56,860 nucleotides of DNA from Bifidobacteriaceae bacterium (GTDB taxonomy: Bacteria > Actinomycetota > Actinomycetes > Actinomycetales > Bifidobacteriaceae). Below the pieces are notes generated by a model. The model did not search any database. It saw only the letters and a list, made by a program, of their open reading frames with translations, and had not been told where the DNA came from. Numbering within the stretch: position 1 is the stretch's first letter; the number at the start of each line of letters is the position of its first letter. This document shows positions 54,405 to 56,860 of the stretch, one piece after another. Position numbers and translations under genes: made by a program. The DNA lies in contig JALCQC010000015.1 in NCBI GenBank assembly GCA_022650895.1, positions 1-56,860 on the forward strand, written 5' to 3'.

Positions 54405-54499
54405 GTTTTCTCCTTAAGACTCCGACATGGGAGGGCATGCGCCCAAACGTCCATGTTGGAGGATTGTTCGAGGGACTTCTTCAGAGAGAGCGAGTAGAA

Positions 54500-55495
54500 C
54501 TACTCATCCTCAGGAGTGAAGAAGGTACCTCCCTCGAGATTTGTTGTGTCGAAACCGAGTGGTGACGCCTTGAGAGAAAGTCCCATTGCCTGGAGCTTCT
54601 CCTTGACCTCATCGATCGACTTCATTCCGAAATTACGAATATCGAGCAGATCCTGCTCCGTGCGCGAAACCAACTCACCCACCGTGTGGATTCCCTCGCG
54701 CTTGAGGCAGTTATACGAACGCTGCGTCAGGTTGAGGTCCTCGATCGGTACGGCAAGTTCAGGATTCGACTCCTGAACAACAGGCGCAGGGCCAACTTCA
54801 ATGCCCTCTGCCTGAGTGTTGAGCTCACGCGCAAGTCCGAAGAGCTCCACCAGAGTGGAACCAGCGGAGGCCACCGCATCACGCGGAGTGATGGCTTCCT
54901 TGGTCTCGACGTCGAGAATGAGCCGATCAAAATCGGTACGCTGCTCAACACGAGTTGCCTCGACCTTGTAGCTCACCTTGAGAACGGGAGAATAGATGGA
55001 ATCAACCGGAATACGGCCGATCTCCTGTCCATCCTGCTTGTTCTGCTGTGCGGACACATAGCCACGGCCACGCTCGACAGTGAATTCAATCTCGAGCTCG
55101 CCATCCTCTGCGAGGGTAGCGATGTGTAGATCGGGATTGGCGATGACAACTCCGGCGGGAGGCGTGATGTCTCCGGCCTTGGCCTCGCCTTCACCGCTCT
55201 TGCGCAGGTACATGACGACTGGTTCGTCATATTCGCTGGTGAGAACGATTCCCTTGATGTTCAGGAGGATCTCAGTGACATCTTCCTTCACACCTGGCAA
55301 GGTGGTGAACTCATGCAACGCACCGGAGATGCGTACAGAGGTCACTGCTGCGCCTGGAATGGAGCTCAGCAACGTACGGCGCAGTGAGTTCCCAATGGTG
55401 TATCCGAACCCAGGTTCCAATGGTTCAATCGTGAAACGTGAACGCTGGGGTGTGAGTACTTCTTCAGTCAGTGTCGGACGCTGTGCAATAAGCAC
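54500..55495 (-). CDS. rpoA: RNA polymerase alpha subunit
   Basis: A 331-residue subunit. The N-terminal dimerisation domain has [23 protein letters not shown]; the C-terminal DNA/activator-binding domain has [21 protein letters not shown] and [20 protein letters not shown]. Usual place between rpsK and rplQ. Confidence 0.98.
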   Translation of the reverse strand: MLIAQRPTLTEEVLTPQRSRFTIEPLEPGFGYTIGNSLRRTLLSSIPGAAVTSVRISGALHEFTTLPGVKEDVTEILLNIKGIVLTSEYDEPVVMYLRKSGEGEAKAGDITPPAGVVIANPDLHIATLAEDGELEIEFTVERGRGYVSAQQNKQDGQEIGRIPVDSIYSPVLKVSYKVEATRVEQRTDFDRLILDVETKEAITPRDAVASAGSTLVELFGLARELNTQAEGIEVGPAPVVQESNPELAVPIEDLNLTQRSYNCLKREGIHTVGELVSRTEQDLLDIRNFGMKSIDEVKEKLQAMGLSLKASPLGFDTTNLEGGTFFTPEDE

Positions 55496-55570
55496 TTTTT
55501 TATCCTTTCAGCTCAAGTCGATCGTGCACAATCGACTCGTGCGGGTGGATGATGTGTAAATTACCGTGCG

Positions 55571-55969
55571 TCAGACGCGGCGGCGCTTAGGAGGACGGAC
55601 TCCGTTGTGCGCCTGAGGCGTGACATCGGAGATGGAACCAACCTCGAGACCTGCGGACTGCAGGGAACGAATAGCGGTCTCGCGTCCGGAGCCTGGGCCC
55701 TTGACGAAGACATCGACCTTCTTGACACCGTGTTCCATGGCCTTGCGAGCCGCAGCCTCTGCTGCCATACCTGCAGCAAATGGAGTGGACTTACGGGAAC
55801 CCTTGAAACCGACATCGCCACCGGATGCCCATGCCAGCACAGCGCCGGACGGATCGGTGATTGAAATAATCGTGTTATTGAATGTTGACTTAATATGCGC
55901 CTGGCCCATCGGCACGGACTTACGAGCCCGGCGTCGCGGCTTACGCACAGCTTGCTTCGCAGCAGCCAT
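55571..55969 (-). CDS. rpsK: Small ribosomal subunit protein uS11
   Basis: A 132-residue protein; [22 protein letters not shown] and [19 protein letters not shown] are diagnostic. Basic N-terminus as in actinobacteria. Confidence 0.98.
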   Translation of the reverse strand: MAAAKQAVRKPRRRARKSVPMGQAHIKSTFNNTIISITDPSGAVLAWASGGDVGFKGSRKSTPFAAGMAAEAAARKAMEHGVKKVDVFVKGPGSGRETAIRSLQSAGLEVGSISDVTPQAHNGVRPPKRRRV

Positions 55970-56020
55970 TTACCCTCATTTCCTAAGTTTGAATTCAGCG
56001 AACCCTGTTCACTGAGACGA

Positions 56021-56398
56021 CTACTTGGTGGCCTTCTTCTTTCCAGCGACCGTACGCTTCGGACCCTTACGGGTGCGCGCATTGGTCTTCGTACGCTGTC
56101 CACGTACCGGAAGATGCCTGCGGTGGCGAATGCCCTGATAGCTGTTGATCTGAATCTTGCGACGAATATCAGCCTCTACCTCACGGCGGAGGTCACCCTC
56201 GATCTTGTAATTACCTTCGAGATAATCACGCAGGGTGATGAGCTGTTCATCAGTGAGATCCTTGACGCGGGTATCAGGATTGATACCTGTCGCAGCCAGG
56301 GTTTCCTTCGCGCGCGTGCGGCCAACACCAAAAATGTAGGTGAGGGCAATTTCGATGCGCTTCTCATTGGGGATGTCGACTCCGGCAAGACGTGCCAT
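56021..56398 (-). CDS. rpsM: Small ribosomal subunit protein uS13
   Basis: A 125-residue protein; [20 protein letters not shown] and [20 protein letters not shown] are diagnostic. The gap to rpmJ is 130 bp. Confidence 0.98.
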   Translation of the reverse strand: MARLAGVDIPNEKRIEIALTYIFGVGRTRAKETLAATGINPDTRVKDLTDEQLITLRDYLEGNYKIEGDLRREVEADIRRKIQINSYQGIRHRRHLPVRGQRTKTNARTRKGPKRTVAGKKKATK

Positions 56399-56528
56399 TG
56401 CGATTCCTTCTGTTCATCGGAGGTTGTGCGCCAAACCGTCCGTTTCCGGCCCAAGCCTCCGCACTTGGGGTTCAGCTTTCGCTGTGGTTCAGCACCTATC
56501 TTTATTTATTACCGCTGTGGTCTGCTGT

Positions 56529-56642
56529 TCAGCCTTGACGCTGCTTGTGCCTTGGGTTGGTGCAGATCACCATGACGCGGCCGTGACGACGGATAATACG
56601 GCAATGCTCGCAGATCCTCTTCACACTTGGCTTAACCTTCAT
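56529..56642 (-). CDS. rpmJ: Large ribosomal subunit protein bL36
   Basis: A 37-residue protein, [19 protein letters not shown] at the start. Zinc ligands C11, C14, C27 and H32 are present (C-plus form). Nine bases after infA. Confidence 0.97.
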   Translation of the reverse strand: MKVKPSVKRICEHCRIIRRHGRVMVICTNPRHKQRQG

Positions 56643-56651
56643 GGTTTTCCT

Positions 56652-56860
56652 TTACTTGTATCGGTACGTAATTCGACCACGGGTCAAATCGTAGGGGCTC
56701 ATTTCAAGAACGACGCGGTCCTGCGGGAGAATGCGGATATAATTCTTCCGCATCTTTCCGGAAATGGTTGCAAGAACGATGTGCTTATTCTCGAGTTCGA
56801 CGCGAAACATTGCATTCGGCAACGCTTCAATGACCTGTCCTTCGACTTCGATCACACCAT
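56652..56860 (-). CDS. infA: Translation initiation factor IF-1 (5' end beyond window)
   Basis: Sixty-nine codons (208 bases readable) covering [20 protein letters not shown] to the natural end RGRITYRYK. The usual MAK start lies outside the window; the GTG at 56855 is the internal Val of DGVIEVEG, not a start. OB-fold protein that binds the 30S A site. Confidence 0.96.
   Translation of the reverse strand, partial: GVIEVEGQVIEALPNAMFRVELENKHIVLATISGKMRKNYIRILPQDRVVLEMSPYDLTRGRITYRYK

Overview
The window looks like chromosome of a moderate-GC actinobacterium of the family Bifidobacteriaceae. This rests on the infA-rpmJ-rpsM-rpsK-rpoA-rplQ-truA block at the right end, an AdnAB-type helicase-nuclease pair, an fdxA-dapC pair, a decayed actinobacterial-style integrase beside tRNA-Ser, and a very high share of glycan-use genes with ABC importers, GH42, GH38/GH125 and LacI/AraC regulators. 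I cannot name the species from sequence alone.

Layout. (1) 1-8.2 kb, minus strand: a mannoside/N-glycan operon, GH38 alpha-mannosidase, GH31 glycosidase, GH125 exo-alpha-mannosidase, then two ABC permeases, the second cut by the window edge. (2) 8.3-19 kb, minus: an MFS exporter, a GNAT acetyltransferase, and two very large overlapping UvrD/PD-(D/E)XK motor-nuclease genes (AdnB-like and AdnA-like). (3) 19-22.5 kb: a membrane-anchored repeat protein with an apparent frameshift, then a 2.4-kb decayed integrative element. The element is bounded by a perfect 55-bp duplication of the tRNA-Ser(GCU) 3' end plus terminator. It holds a zinc-ribbon protein, two lipoproteins, a perfect LexA-type box and an integrase remnant with many frameshifts. 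(4) 22.5-28 kb: housekeeping genes (EamA transporter, DNA polymerase IV, DapC-type aminotransferase, ferredoxin, APC amino-acid permease). (5) 28.2-37.5 kb: a galactoside-type module with an ABC importer plus DUF624 protein, a divergent AraC regulator, a GPH-type permease and an unusual GH42 enzyme. A 31-bp motif (25/31 identical) lies upstream of both minus-strand operons. (6) 37.5-43.3 kb: murB, rpmG, three tRNAs, an aminotransferase, two small divergent XRE regulators, an HdeD-like membrane protein and a LacI regulator. (7) 43.4-52.6 kb, plus: an eight-gene sugar operon behind a consensus promoter with two palindromes. (8) 52.6-56.9 kb, minus: tRNA-Ser(CGA), truA and the alpha/spc ribosomal block.

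The strongest candidate for a new system is region 7. A secreted-type enzyme is not evident; instead a cytoplasmic beta-helix protein resembling GH141 is co-transcribed with an L-galactose/L-fucose-dehydrogenase-like AKR, an amidohydrolase lactonase and an enolase-superfamily dehydratase. These together make a non-phosphorylating 6-deoxyhexose or aldose route. Between them sit an RbsD-type mutarotase, a ribokinase-type kinase and a DeoC-type aldolase, which normally serve a phosphorylating pentose/deoxyribose route. Which substrate unites the two halves is not known from the sequence.
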